Assembly (NCBI RefSeq): GCF_036345255.1
Contig: NZ_CP107783.1
Coordinates: forward strand, 4,327,501-4,391,500
Direction: 5' to 3'
Length of the DNA: 64,000 bases
DNA from: Streptomyces sp. NBC_00569
Lineage (GTDB): Bacteria; Actinomycetota; Actinomycetes; Streptomycetales; Streptomycetaceae
The notes below the pieces were generated by a model. It did no database searches. It had not been told where the DNA came from and worked only from the letters and a program-made list of their open reading frames with translations. Shown piece after piece: positions 17,182-25,280 of this stretch (position 1 is its first letter; the number at the start of each line of letters is the position of its first letter). The translations under genes and the position numbers were made by a program.

Positions 17182-18324
17182 TCAGGGCTGCGCGGCCGCG
17201 GCGCTGTACGAGGCCGAGGCCGTCGCGGACGGCGTGGTCGGCCCGGTGCCCGGGGCGTCGCCGCCCGGATCGGACGGGACCCACGAGGCGGTCGGCACGG
17301 CGCCGCTGACGCCGGAGCCCTCGCCGTTCTGGCTGTCCTCGTCGCCGTCCTTGCCGCTGTTCTTGTCGTCGCTCTTGCCGCCGTCGTCCCCGCTGCCGGA
17401 GTCGTCAGCCTCTTCGAGGACGCGGGCGCAGAACCGGTCGGGGTCCCGGTCCTGCTTCTTCGTGGCGACGCGCTTCGCGGCGGACCTGAGGCGCTCCGTC
17501 TCGGAGTCGCTCAGGACGCCGCCGCGGTACTTGCGGCAGGCGTCGACCAGGCGCTGTCGCCAGGCCTCCCGGTCCGCGGCGTCCGATGCGCGCGGCCCGG
17601 TGCCGGGCTGTGTCGTGGCCGTCCGGGGCCGGCCCGCCGTGTCGTCCCGGGACGGAACGCCCGAGCCGGGCTCCGGCGAGTGACCGTCGGGCACGGCGCT
17701 GCCCGAACGTCCACCGTCGGTCTCCGAGATGTCGGGCGACGATGAGGTGAGGGGGTGTTCGGGAGACGCGGCGGCGGAGACGCTGGCGGCGGGCCCGGGT
17801 TCGCTGCTGCCGCCGAACGGCGACGGGAGCACTCCGGTTCCGGCCGCGACGGCGACGCCGCCGATCATGCATCCGGCGAGCGCGGCGGCCACCCCGAACC
17901 GCACCGGGCGGCCCCAGCGGACGGGCCGCGCGTCGGGTCTCGCGAGTCGGACACTGCCGACATCGGAACCGGCGTATCCGTCGATCGCGGCGTTCGCGTT
18001 CGCGTCGTTCTCATGGCCCACGGGTGCGTGGAGCGAGGTGGCCGGGGCGAGAGCCCCGCGGGGCCTGGCATGGCGTGCCTTCGGGGTCGCCGCGCCGGGC
18101 TCCTGCGCGGCGGACTCGCGCGCCTTGCGGAACGCGGCCAACGCGGCTGCCTCGCCCGGCAGCTCGCCTCCGTCTACGCGTGTCACGGCAAGTGCGTCGA
18201 GAGTCTCGGCGAGGCGGGCGGCCCGAGTGCGGGTGGCTGCGTCGACGGCTTCCAGGGGCTCACCGCGCAGCAGACGCTCGGCCGCGTCCCGGTCCAGCCA
18301 CTTGTTGTGCTCGTCGGCCATCAC
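17182..18324 (-). CDS. Single-TM Ser/Gly/Asp-rich protein coupled to ECF sigma factor
   Basis: About 380 residues, no recognised enzyme motif. A soluble N-terminal part (LDRDAAERLLRGEPLEAVDA) is followed by a transmembrane segment near residues 142-165 (FGVAAALAGCMIGGVAVAAG) and a long extracytoplasmic Ser/Pro/Gly region. A short helical stretch (REAWRQRLVDACRKYRGG) precedes an acidic Ser/Gly/Asp tail. It overlaps the sigma gene by 4 nt (GTGA), and its paralogue at 19348 sits in the same position after the second sigma gene, so an anti-sigma or signal-sensing role is likely. No zinc-binding ZAS motif is seen. Confidence 0.75.
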   Translation of the reverse strand: MMADEHNKWLDRDAAERLLRGEPLEAVDAATRTRAARLAETLDALAVTRVDGGELPGEAAALAAFRKARESAAQEPGAATPKARHARPRGALAPATSLHAPVGHENDANANAAIDGYAGSDVGSVRLARPDARPVRWGRPVRFGVAAALAGCMIGGVAVAAGTGVLPSPFGGSSEPGPAASVSAAASPEHPLTSSSPDISETDGGRSGSAVPDGHSPEPGSGVPSRDDTAGRPRTATTQPGTGPRASDAADREAWRQRLVDACRKYRGGVLSDSETERLRSAAKRVATKKQDRDPDRFCARVLEEADDSGSGDDGGKSDDKNSGKDGDEDSQNGEGSGVSGAVPTASWVPSDPGGDAPGTGPTTPSATASASYSAAAAQP

Positions 18325-19007
18325 ATGTCCTTCTGCGTCCGCGTCCGCGAATGCGTCACACCGGCGGACGTCACCGCGTGCCCGCGCGGTTCTCTCGGGG
18401 GCGGTACGGCGTCGAGCGTGCCGTCGCGGCCCGCGTGCGCCGTCTGCACTTGCGAACCCTCGGCGCCGAGCAGCTCGGCGAGGCGCTTGAGGCCGCGGTG
18501 CGCGGCGGTCCTGACGGCGCCCGGACGCTTGCCCAGCGTCTGGGCGGCGCTCTTCGCGTCGAGCCCGACGACGACGCGCAGGACGACGGCCTCGGCCTGG
18601 TCCTGCGGAAGCTGTGCGATGAGCGCGAGCGTGTCACCGGTGGCGAGAAGTTCCATGGCCTCGTCGGCGGTGTCCGATATCGCGGGCCGGCCGGTGAGCT
18701 CGGTCTCGTCGCCGCCTATGGCGGGCCTGCGTCCCCGCATCCGTATGTGGTCGAGGGCGCGGTTACGGGCTATGCGTGCGGCCCAGCCCCGGAAGCGGTC
18801 GGCGTCGCCGCTGAACCGGTCGAGGTCCCGGGCGATCTGCAGCCAGGCCTCGGACGCGACGTCCTCCGCGTCCGGTTCACCGACGAGTGTCCGTACGTAC
18901 CCGAGCAGGCGTGGATGCACCGCGCGGTACACAGTCCGGAACGCGGTCTCGTCCCCGTCCTGTGCCGCATGCACCGCGGCCGTCAGCTCCGCGTCGTCCC
19001 CCAGCAC
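18321..19007 (-). CDS. ECF RNA polymerase sigma factor (copy 1)
   Basis: About 228 residues. Region 2 is seen in TVYRAVHPRLLGYVRTLVG, DAEDVASEAWLQIARDLD and WAARIARNRALDHIR; region 4 in IAQLPQDQAEAVVLRVVVG and SAAQTLGKRPGAVRTAAHRG. The GTG at 19007 is chosen since AAGG precedes it and it matches the length of the second copy. The C-terminal 40 residues are unlike sigma factors and Thr/Arg-rich. The downstream single-TM gene is translationally coupled, as in sigma/anti-sigma pairs. The paralogous pair at 19348-20777 is next to it. Confidence 0.9.
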   Translation of the reverse strand: MLGDDAELTAAVHAAQDGDETAFRTVYRAVHPRLLGYVRTLVGEPDAEDVASEAWLQIARDLDRFSGDADRFRGWAARIARNRALDHIRMRGRRPAIGGDETELTGRPAISDTADEAMELLATGDTLALIAQLPQDQAEAVVLRVVVGLDAKSAAQTLGKRPGAVRTAAHRGLKRLAELLGAEGSQVQTAHAGRDGTLDAVPPPREPRGHAVTSAGVTHSRTRTQKDM

Positions 19008-19161
19008 TGCGCCACCCTTGCGCTTAAACCCTGCGCCGCTCACCGACGCGAACCAGCACGCTACGGCCTGATACGGCTCCCCGTCCACGTTTGGTACAAC
19101 CCGCAACTAGCACGTGACACAACGCGGTGTGACACAAACGGCACGCGCGGCGCTGAAGGTA

Positions 19162-19186
19162 GTACGGGCCGCCGCGCGGCCCGTAC
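19162..19186 (-). terminator. Perfect 11-bp hairpin in the 340-nt spacer between ECF pairs
   Basis: GTACGGGCCGC and GCGGCCCGTAC pair perfectly around CGC. The spacer 19008-19347 has no supported gene; the side nearest 19348 (19190-19347) is compositionally biased and resembles an eroded Pro/Ala/Glu-rich tail. The part near 19020-19120 should hold the promoter for ECF copy 1, but no clear -10/-35 pair stands out. Confidence 0.7.
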
Positions 19187-19347
19187 CGCGCGACGGCCGG
19201 GGCCTCTCCTGTGGGGGGTGGCGGCCTCGGCCGTCCCGGCGGTGCCTTTCGGGGCGGGCGCGCCGAAGCGTGCCGGTGCCGCCCCCGCACCCTTGCTTGC
19301 CGGGGACTTTCCTGCTTCTCGGGGTTCGGCTGCTTCTCGGAATTCAG

Positions 19348-20103
19348 CTACTTCTGGGGATTCTTCGCCCGGCTCGGCTTCGGGCTCGGGCTCGGGTGCC
19401 CACTCTGCTGACTGTCGGCTTTCCCGCCGGCCGCCTTGTCGCTGCCGTTGCTGCCGTCGCTGCCGCTGCTGCCGTCGCTGCCGTTGCCGGTCTCCTGGCG
19501 GGCCCGCTCCGCCGCGCAGTACGCGTCCACGGAGGTCGCTCCGCCCGCCTCCGCGAGGAAACGCCGCCACGCGGCCGAGTCGAGCGCCTCGCCCCGGTCC
19601 CGTACGGATGCGTACGCGTGGCACTTGGCGAGGGTGTCACCGGCCTGGTCCGGGTGACCGGCGGACCGGCCGGGTGCGTGGGACGGTGCGGGCACCGTGG
19701 CGGACGGCCGGACCCGCTCGGGCGTGGGGCGCCCGGGGGAGCCGGAGGCGCTCCGCCCGGGCGTCGGCCGCTGTCCGGCATCGTCGCCCGGGGCGTCTCC
19801 GACCGCGCCGATCCCGGCCATCGCGACGCCGCCCAGCGCGACGCCCGCGACCAGCGTGCCCACGGTGGTGCGCAGTGACCAGCGGGCGAGGCCCCGGGAG
19901 CGCGGACGCCAGTCGTCGCGACGTCGCGTCCTGGCCGAATGGGCCCCCTGGTCGCGGGCCTCGCGGAACGCGGCGACGGCCCGTTCCTGTGCGCCGTCCC
20001 GCTGTTTCGCCGAGCGTACGGCTGCGGCGAGCAGCGCCTCGAAGCCTCCGGCTCCTTCCGGGCCGGCCGGCCCGTGGTCCTGCCTGAGTGGGTTGTCAGT
20101 CAT
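19348..20103 (-). CDS. Single-TM Ser/Gly-rich protein, paralogue of 17182 product
   Basis: 251 residues. The N-terminus is soluble (GGFEALLAAAVRSAKQRDG), then one TM segment near residues 75-97 (WSLRTTVGTLVAGVALGGVA), then a Pro/Ser/Gly extracytoplasmic part. It contains a helical stretch (TLAKCHAYASVRDRGEALDS) with two Cys and a low-complexity Gly-Ser-Asp repeat tail. The start overlaps the upstream sigma stop by 4 nt (ATGA). Layout and position match the 380-residue protein at 17182, so the two pairs look like a tandem duplication. Anti-sigma function is inferred. Confidence 0.75.
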   Translation of the reverse strand: MTDNPLRQDHGPAGPEGAGGFEALLAAAVRSAKQRDGAQERAVAAFREARDQGAHSARTRRRDDWRPRSRGLARWSLRTTVGTLVAGVALGGVAMAGIGAVGDAPGDDAGQRPTPGRSASGSPGRPTPERVRPSATVPAPSHAPGRSAGHPDQAGDTLAKCHAYASVRDRGEALDSAAWRRFLAEAGGATSVDAYCAAERARQETGNGSDGSSGSDGSNGSDKAAGGKADSQQSGHPSPSPKPSRAKNPQK

Positions 20104-20777
20104 CTCGACTCCCCCAGCGTCGTGGAGCCGTCATCCGTCACACCTCGCGCACCGATCCGGTCCGCAAGCTTCTTGAGGCCGCGGTACGCGGCGGTCCGCA
20201 CGGCGCCCGGGCGCTTGCCGAGGACACGCGCGGCGGACGGCCCGTCGAGCCCGACGACGACGCGCAGGAGCACGGCTTCGGCCTGGTCGCGCGGGAGGTC
20301 GCTGATCAGCGAGAGCGCCTCCGCCGTGGAGATCGTCTCCAGGGCCTGGTCGGACGTGCTGTGGGTGCCGGGGAGTTCGAGCATGTCCTGTTCGAGGCCG
20401 GAGGGGCGCGGGCGCGCCTTCTGGCGGCGCAGCAGGTCGAGGGCGCGGTGGCGGGCGATGGTGGCGGTCCAGCCGCGGAACCCGGCGCCGTCCCCGCGGA
20501 ACCGCCCGAGGTCGCGGGCTATCTCCAGCCAGGCGTCGGAGGCCACGTCCTCGGCCTCGTCGCCGACGAGGCCGCGCAGATATCCGACGAGTCCGGGCTG
20601 CACGAGCCGGTACGCGACCGCGAAGGAGGCCTCGTCCCCCTCCTGCGCCCGCGCCACGGCCATGCCCAGCTCCTCGTCGCGCACGTGCGTGCGACGGGGC
20701 TCCCCACCCTGGCCCAACCGTTGTCCTCTTCGTACGTCTGCGTACTGACTCGACGCGGCACGGATCAATGTGTCCAT
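20100..20777 (-). CDS. ECF RNA polymerase sigma factor (copy 2)
   Basis: About 225 residues. Region 2: VAYRLVQPGLVGYLRGLVG, EAEDVASDAWLEIARDLG, WTATIARHRALDLLR. Region 4: ISDLPRDQAEAVLLRVVVG and SAARVLGKRPGAVRTAAYRG. It is closely related to copy 1 throughout. ATG 20777 is used; a much longer in-frame reading upstream exists only because the preceding gene is frameshifted (see 20831). The gene is coupled to the membrane partner at 19348 by ATGA. Confidence 0.9.
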   Translation of the reverse strand: MDTLIRAASSQYADVRRGQRLGQGGEPRRTHVRDEELGMAVARAQEGDEASFAVAYRLVQPGLVGYLRGLVGDEAEDVASDAWLEIARDLGRFRGDGAGFRGWTATIARHRALDLLRRQKARPRPSGLEQDMLELPGTHSTSDQALETISTAEALSLISDLPRDQAEAVLLRVVVGLDGPSAARVLGKRPGAVRTAAYRGLKKLADRIGARGVTDDGSTTLGESR

Positions 20778-20830
20778 GCCCCCACGGTCATCAGCGTCCC
20801 GGCCCACGGAAATGTCACTGGGCACACCTC

Positions 20831-21275
20831 TCACAGCGCGGCGCAGGTCTTGCCCATCCCGCGGTCGCCGCCACGTCCATGGAGGGTCAGGTAGAAGGTC
20901 TGGAGGGATTCCTCGCGGTTCGAAGCGGTTGACGACTTTGCCGAGGGGGTTCCACACACGCCCGTCGGGCATGCGGACGCCCACGAGCTGGCCGAAGTAG
21001 GCCCGCTGGGCTTCGTCTAAATCGACCCACACGGCGCCGGCCCGCCGCACCAGCACCTCGCCCACGTACGCGCCGATACCGAACAGGGCCCCCGCGACCG
21101 ACGCCCGGTCCGAAGTCCCTTTGCGCAGACCGTCGATGAGGAAGTCCACGACGCGGAGGCTGGCGACGGTGTGGTCGAGCGGGAGCCGGTTGCGCGCGGT
21201 GGCGTGCGCGACGAATCCCGCAGCGTGCCGCCGCATGTCCGCCGCCTTCGGCTCAGGTTTGTGGCCCACTCCCAT
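20831..21275 (-). pseudogene. Frameshifted hypothetical gene upstream of ECF copy 2
   Basis: ATG 21275 has GAGGAG 8 nt upstream. The protein reads MGVGHKPEPKAADMRRHAAG, then LDHTVASLRVVDFLIDG, GIGAYVGEVLVRRAGAVW and GVRMPDGRVWNPLGKVV. After FEP near 20915 the original frame turns codon-poor, with few G/C third positions, and runs into the sigma gene. Dropping one base near 20914-20918 restores a clean frame reading EESLQTFYLTLHGRGGDRG, which stops at 20833-20831. A true mutation and a sequencing error cannot be told apart here. Function unknown. Confidence 0.7.
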
Positions 21276-21421
21276 GGTGTCCGCTCCTCGTCCGGTTCGG
21301 GGAGCGGCCTCCGCCACTCCCCCGTCCGGCCCAGCGGATGACGCCACACAAGCATCACGCGTCACACGCATGTCGCTTCTCACATGACCGGCCGGTCAAG
21401 CCGGTACAACCTTTGGGGGTT

Positions 21422-21901
21422 TCAGGCGTCTGGGGCCGGGTCCTGGTGCAGATACCCGGCCAGCCGCTCCCGCGCAGGTGCCGAGAGCCGGTCCACCGCC
21501 ATGTCCTCCAGCGTGACGCGCAGCATCTCCGGCTGCATCAGCGGGATCGCCGCGACGAGGAGTTCCTCACTCGCGTACAGCGGTTCCACCAGCTGGTAGA
21601 ACACGGCGGACGCCACGGGCTGGGTCGAGTTCAGGAGCAGGTTCTCGCTGAACTCGGCGCATCGGCCGAGCAGTTCGGTGTCACGTTCCGCCTCGGGCGT
21701 GAGCAGCTCGGGCCGGACCAGGTCGCGGAAGACCACGTCGCGCAGGAATTCGTAGAGATCGAACCAGCCGAGATCCCCGGAGACGGCTTGTTCCGCGGAC
21801 ATCCCCGCCACGGCCTCGATCCCGTCCCGGGACTCCGGGACCATGATCAAGAGAAGACCAGGGATCTGGTGTCTGCCGATGCGGGACCCGGACGAAGTCA
21901 T
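21422..21901 (-). CDS. Hypothetical acidic protein
   Basis: About 159 residues, not recognised. It is largely helical: VPESRDGIEAVAGMSAEQAV, WFDLYEFLRDVVFRDLV, RCAEFSENLLLN and QLVEPLYASEELLVAA. The LEDMAVDRLSAPARERLAGY end looks like an armadillo-type or immunity-type helical fold, but this is only an impression. Starts at 21901 (ATG, AAGG upstream) or 21844 (ATG) are possible. It follows a membrane protein gene, 46 nt away, on the same strand. Confidence 0.6.
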   Translation of the reverse strand: MTSSGSRIGRHQIPGLLLIMVPESRDGIEAVAGMSAEQAVSGDLGWFDLYEFLRDVVFRDLVRPELLTPEAERDTELLGRCAEFSENLLLNSTQPVASAVFYQLVEPLYASEELLVAAIPLMQPEMLRVTLEDMAVDRLSAPARERLAGYLHQDPAPDA

Positions 21902-21947
21902 TTCCCGGACCTTACGCGTTCCCCTCCCGACCCTGGAACCGGCCTGG

Positions 21948-22718
21948 TCACCTGCCCCCGCCCGCGGCCCCACGGGGATACATCAGCACTGCCGCGCACG
22001 CCATGGCCGGGAGTCCGGCGGCGGGCACGGTCCACCACGGGATGCCGGTCCACGCCGCCGGGAGCCCCAGCCCGAGGCAGACGGTGGCGCTGCTGATGAG
22101 CATCCGCTTGCCGTACGGGTCCCAGGTGAACGGCGCACAGTCGCGGGGGCTGCCCAGACGTACCGCACCGAAAGCGAACGCCTGGGCCGCGACCAGCCCG
22201 GCGAGCATGCCGATGGCGGCGTTCATCTGGATCTCGTCGCGGGGCGCCTCGGAGGTGTTCTGACGGACGCCGTCCTTGCTGAGTACGACGATGTCGCGGC
22301 GCCAGGCGGTGGCGGTGACCTTGTCGCCCGGTTTCAGGTGCTCCAGGAGCGGCCCCGGGTCGCCGAAGTCCACGACTCCCTGCCAGGCATCCTCGTCCTT
22401 CAGCGTCGCCTTGTAGGTGGTAGTCCTTTCGGCGTCCTTGATCTCTCTCTTCACGACGGTGAGAATGCAGGTGCTCAGGCAGTCGGTCGCCGTCGCACGG
22501 GCGGGGCAGGGCTCGGCTGCCACGTAGTCCCGGTAGCGATCCCTGTCGGAGGGCAGCCACCATGAGAACGCGATGTAGCAGAGCACCGCCGATATCAGCG
22601 ACACCAGGATCAGCAGCACGCCCACGGCCCGGGTCCGGCCCGGCGATCGCCGAGGGGCACCGCCCTTGCCCGGCCCCCCGCCCCTGCTCTGAGCCGTGGC
22701 CCTCGCCCGTACCGTCAT
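21948..22718 (-). CDS. Hypothetical membrane protein with three TM segments
   Basis: About 256 residues. A basic N-terminal tail leads into a first TM segment (RAVGVLLILVSLISAVLCYI), an extracytoplasmic loop with four Cys (EPCPARATATDCLSTCILTV) and a small beta-rich domain (GDKVTATAWRRDIVVLSKDG). Two or three TM segments follow (MLAGLVAAQAFAFGAVRL; ISSATVCLGLGLPAAW; PAAGLPAMACAAVLMY). ATG 22718 is preferred, with GGAGG about 10 nt upstream. No family is recognised. The Cys-rich loop could hold disulfides. Confidence 0.7.
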   Translation of the reverse strand: MTVRARATAQSRGGGPGKGGAPRRSPGRTRAVGVLLILVSLISAVLCYIAFSWWLPSDRDRYRDYVAAEPCPARATATDCLSTCILTVVKREIKDAERTTTYKATLKDEDAWQGVVDFGDPGPLLEHLKPGDKVTATAWRRDIVVLSKDGVRQNTSEAPRDEIQMNAAIGMLAGLVAAQAFAFGAVRLGSPRDCAPFTWDPYGKRMLISSATVCLGLGLPAAWTGIPWWTVPAAGLPAMACAAVLMYPRGAAGGGR

Positions 22719-22849
22719 GACCCACCCCCTCCGCCCCATCCTCCATGAGGTCGGAAACGGGGAGACAACGAGGCCGGACGGCAGTCCGTGGGAGGTACAG
22801 GTTTCCGCATCCCGGCAACCGCGAGCGGGCCTGTAGCCGCGCCGCGCCG

Positions 22850-23710
22850 TCAGGTACTCGCCCCCGCGGGCATTTGTCCCCGCAGGCACTCGCCGCAGAA
22901 TTCCTCGTCGCCCTCCGGCCGGAAGAGGCGCGCCTGTGTGTGCACGCCCTCGCATTCCCGCAGCCGGGCGATGCGTGGCTGTACGGGCTCCGGGCGTGCC
23001 GCCTCCGCGACAGGCGCCGGTGGTACGTCGCTCAGGATGTACCGCAGCAGGCCGCCCGGCTTATGGATCGGCTGTTTCGGGCCCGGCAAGCTGCGCTGCA
23101 CATGCGCCCGCACGCCACCAGGTGTGTGCCCCGCCTCCAGCCAGGCGCTCGCCAGGGCCGCCAGCTGCGGCAGCATGCCGCGCGGCACGCGGAGCCTTGG
23201 CTCCAAGTCCAGGACCGTGGCGACAAGTTGGCGCCCGGCTTCCGTGGCCGCGGGAGCCACAGGCGCCTCTGTCTCGGGAGGCGTCCCCGGATGGTGGGGG
23301 GTGTTCTCAAGAACGGGTTTCTCTGGATGACGGCCGACGGTCCGGCCGGTCGGCTCACCGGCGGCCGGGCTTCCGCCCGCCGGAGCCCCGCCCCGTAAGG
23401 CGAGCGCCTGCTCCGGCTTCAGCGGCACATTGGAGACGAGCTGCACGGTCGACCACAAGCCGCGAACACCCTGCTGGCGCCACTCGTGCAGATAACCTTC
23501 ACGCTTCAGTTCGCCCTTGGCGCGGTTGAAGGCGCACTTGCCGATCCCGGCCTGACAGGCGGTTTTCGACAACGGGTCCTTGGCGTCGTCGGGGAGCGAC
23601 AACTGCCAGATCAACAGCCGTACGGCGTCCGACGAGAGGCGCGGATGACGGAGGATTTCGTTCGGCACCTGACTGAAGAAACGGGCAGGCGCGATAGCAT
23701 GACGAAGCAT
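22850..23710 (-). CDS. Helix-turn-helix (replication-initiator-like) protein
   Basis: About 286 residues. The N-terminal 110 residues look like a winged helix: FFSQVPNEILRHPRLSSDAV, LLIWQLSLPDDAKDPLSKTA and FNRAKGELKREGYLHEWR, as in replication-initiator or phage-type helix-turn-helix proteins. A Pro/Gly-rich linker and a C-terminal region with LRYILSDVPP follow. Near the end are Cys residues (RECEGVHTQ, EEFCGECLRG) that may bind metal. ATG 23710 is preferred over a longer frame. A strong hairpin lies 32 nt upstream. It may be a relic of an integrative element; no integrase is nearby. Confidence 0.7.
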   Translation of the reverse strand: MLRHAIAPARFFSQVPNEILRHPRLSSDAVRLLIWQLSLPDDAKDPLSKTACQAGIGKCAFNRAKGELKREGYLHEWRQQGVRGLWSTVQLVSNVPLKPEQALALRGGAPAGGSPAAGEPTGRTVGRHPEKPVLENTPHHPGTPPETEAPVAPAATEAGRQLVATVLDLEPRLRVPRGMLPQLAALASAWLEAGHTPGGVRAHVQRSLPGPKQPIHKPGGLLRYILSDVPPAPVAEAARPEPVQPRIARLRECEGVHTQARLFRPEGDEEFCGECLRGQMPAGAST

Positions 23711-23741
23711 TTTCCGGTGGCTTCTCTCCACTGGTGATGAA

Positions 23742-23778
23742 GGCCCTCTTCGCTGGGTGCGAACCAGCGTTGAGGGCC
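23742..23778 (-). promoter_or_regulatory. Nested perfect hairpin in the leader of the HTH gene
   Basis: GGCCCTC (23742-23748) pairs with GAGGGCC (23772-23778) and CGCTGG (23751-23756) with CCAGCG (23764-23769), separated by TT on both sides, with a 7-nt loop. It is 88 nt after the stop of the small gene at 23866 and 32 nt before the HTH start. It could end transcription of the small gene or control the HTH gene. Confidence 0.6.
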
Positions 23779-23865
23779 GCCTCATGTCCGATCGAAGCGA
23801 CTTCGAGGCGTGCTGTCGCGCTCACCGTACCGCAACTTGCGTATGCGAACGGTCACTTGACGTAA

Positions 23866-24090
23866 TCACCACTGCCCGCCATATCTCTGCGCGCGCTCCC
23901 GCAGCCACGCCCGCACCCACACCTCTTCACTCTCGGAAGCGGGTCGCAGATCTCGCGCCGCGATCGTCGCCACGAAGTACACGAAGCGCACGCGCCGCGA
24001 TTCCCCGTCGACGCCGAGCACCTTGCCGGGCCCGTAGACGTCCGTACCGGTGTGGGCGACGAACGCGCCTTCCCCGTGCTGCATCTGCAC
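23866..24090 (-). CDS. Small conserved-looking protein of 74 residues
   Basis: Codon use is typical of the genome (third positions almost all G/C) and GAGAGG lies 8 nt before ATG 24090, so this is probably a real gene. The protein begins MQMQHGEGAFVAHTGTDVYG, then reads GKVLGVDGESRRVRFVYFVA, a possible small SH3-like or Tudor-like beta barrel, and ends in a basic helix RAWLRERAQRYGG. Function unknown. It is divergent from the XRE regulator at 24203. Confidence 0.65.
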   Translation of the reverse strand: MQMQHGEGAFVAHTGTDVYGPGKVLGVDGESRRVRFVYFVATIAARDLRPASESEEVWVRAWLRERAQRYGGQW

Positions 24091-24202
24091 TGCCTCTCGA
24101 TCTCGCTCTGCGTAGGAATTCAGTCACAGAGTGAGGTCGTCACAGCTAGGCTCGCCAGTGGTCCGAGCGTGACAACGCAAGTCGCACATACGGGAGTTGC
24201 GG

Positions 24203-25033
24203 ATGGCGATCGAGGACAATCCCGGTTCGCGGACGAGTTACGGGGATGAGCTGAAGCGGCGTCGTGAGGCCGCCGCATTCACGCAGGAGGAGCTGAGCGT
24301 GCGGGCGATCATGTCGCGCACGCACATCGCGCACATCGAGGCGGGGCGCCGCCGGCCGTCACTGGAGGACGCCCGCCGCCTGGACCAAGTCCTGAACACA
24401 GGCGGAGTCTTCGAGACCTTCCTGCCCACACAGGGAGAGGGCAGCGTCGCCGAACACTTCGCGGAAGCACTGGAGTTGGAGCGTCAGGCAACGGTGATCC
24501 GGACCTACGCGCCGAAGCTGGTGCCCGGCATGCTCCAGACCGAGGCGTACGCCCGCGAAGTGCTCCAGTCCGGCTTCCCACCGAAGACCGACGAGGAACG
24601 TGACAGCCTCCTTGTCACACGCTTGGCAAGGGCCCGCGTCCTGGACGACTTCAAGTCACCAGTGACGTGGTTCCTCCTGGACGAAGCAGTGTTGCGCCGC
24701 CCCGTGGGAGGCCCTGCAGTGATGTGCGAGCAGCTCCGTCACATCATGGAATTGGGCGAAAGCCGCCGCATTCGCGTCCACGTGCTGCCCTTCTCTGTGG
24801 GCTTGCACGCTCTCCTGGAGGGCCCGGTGTCCCTGATGTGGTTCGAGGACCTGCCGCAGGTCGCGTACGTGGAGGGCCTCACATGGGGCCGGGTCCTCGA
24901 ACTCCCCTCCGTAGTACGCGAATGCCAGACGGCCTACGATCACGCCATGGGCGACGCCCTGTCGCACCGTAAGTCCCTGGCGCTGATCAGATCCGTCGCG
25001 GAGGATTGCGAGCATGACGCACAGCAGCAGTGA
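24203..25033 (+). CDS. XRE family regulator with DUF5753 domain
   Basis: About 276 residues. The N-terminal helix-turn-helix is YGDELKRRREAAAFTQEELS followed by SRTHIAHIEAGRRRPSLEDA. The remaining 190 residues form DUF5753: AEALELERQATVIRTYAPK, VPGMLQTEAYAREVL, WFLLDEAVLRRPVGGP, HVLPFSVGLHALLEGP and QVAYVEGL. In Streptomyces such genes pair with DUF397 genes (WhiJ/AbaA-type systems) that affect development and antibiotic production. ATG 24203 follows GGGAG. Its 3' end overlaps the DUF397 gene by 20 nt. Confidence 0.92.
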   Translation: MAIEDNPGSRTSYGDELKRRREAAAFTQEELSVRAIMSRTHIAHIEAGRRRPSLEDARRLDQVLNTGGVFETFLPTQGEGSVAEHFAEALELERQATVIRTYAPKLVPGMLQTEAYAREVLQSGFPPKTDEERDSLLVTRLARARVLDDFKSPVTWFLLDEAVLRRPVGGPAVMCEQLRHIMELGESRRIRVHVLPFSVGLHALLEGPVSLMWFEDLPQVAYVEGLTWGRVLELPSVVRECQTAYDHAMGDALSHRKSLALIRSVAEDCEHDAQQQ

Positions 25034-25271
25034 GCAGCAGTGGCAGGGCATCCGCGTCCCCGACGCCTCAGCCCTGCCGATGTGGCGTAAGTCGAGTTAC
25101 AGCGGTGGCGAGAGCGGCCAGTGCCTCGAAGTCAACGACCACGCCTGCGCCGCCCACGTCCCCGTACGTGACAGCAAGAACCCTCACGGTCCCGCAGTCG
25201 TGTTCACGAGCGGAGCGTGGACGGCGTTCCTCGGTGCGATGAAGGCGGCCGCCGACCGCCCGCGCCGCTGA
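25014..25271 (+). CDS. DUF397 family small protein
   Basis: 85 residues with the diagnostic motif WRKSSYSGGESGQCLEV near residue 24, then VRDSKNPHGPAVVFTSGAWT. DUF397 proteins act with adjacent XRE/DUF5753 regulators, probably as antagonists or partners. The gene starts inside the end of the regulator gene, so translation is likely coupled. Confidence 0.92.
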   Translation: MTHSSSEQQWQGIRVPDASALPMWRKSSYSGGESGQCLEVNDHACAAHVPVRDSKNPHGPAVVFTSGAWTAFLGAMKAAADRPRR

Positions 25272-25280
25272 GCGACGGGC

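Noticed and set aside
20831..21383. A single 427-residue sigma factor with a novel N-terminal domain
   Set aside because: Coding bias shows that the upstream part is a separate gene shifted by one base; the sigma factor has its own start at 20777.
23742..23778. tRNA-like fragment or attB site in the hairpin with TTCGCAC loop
   Set aside because: The T-loop position 58 equivalent is not A, there are no D or anticodon arms, and no integrase is near.
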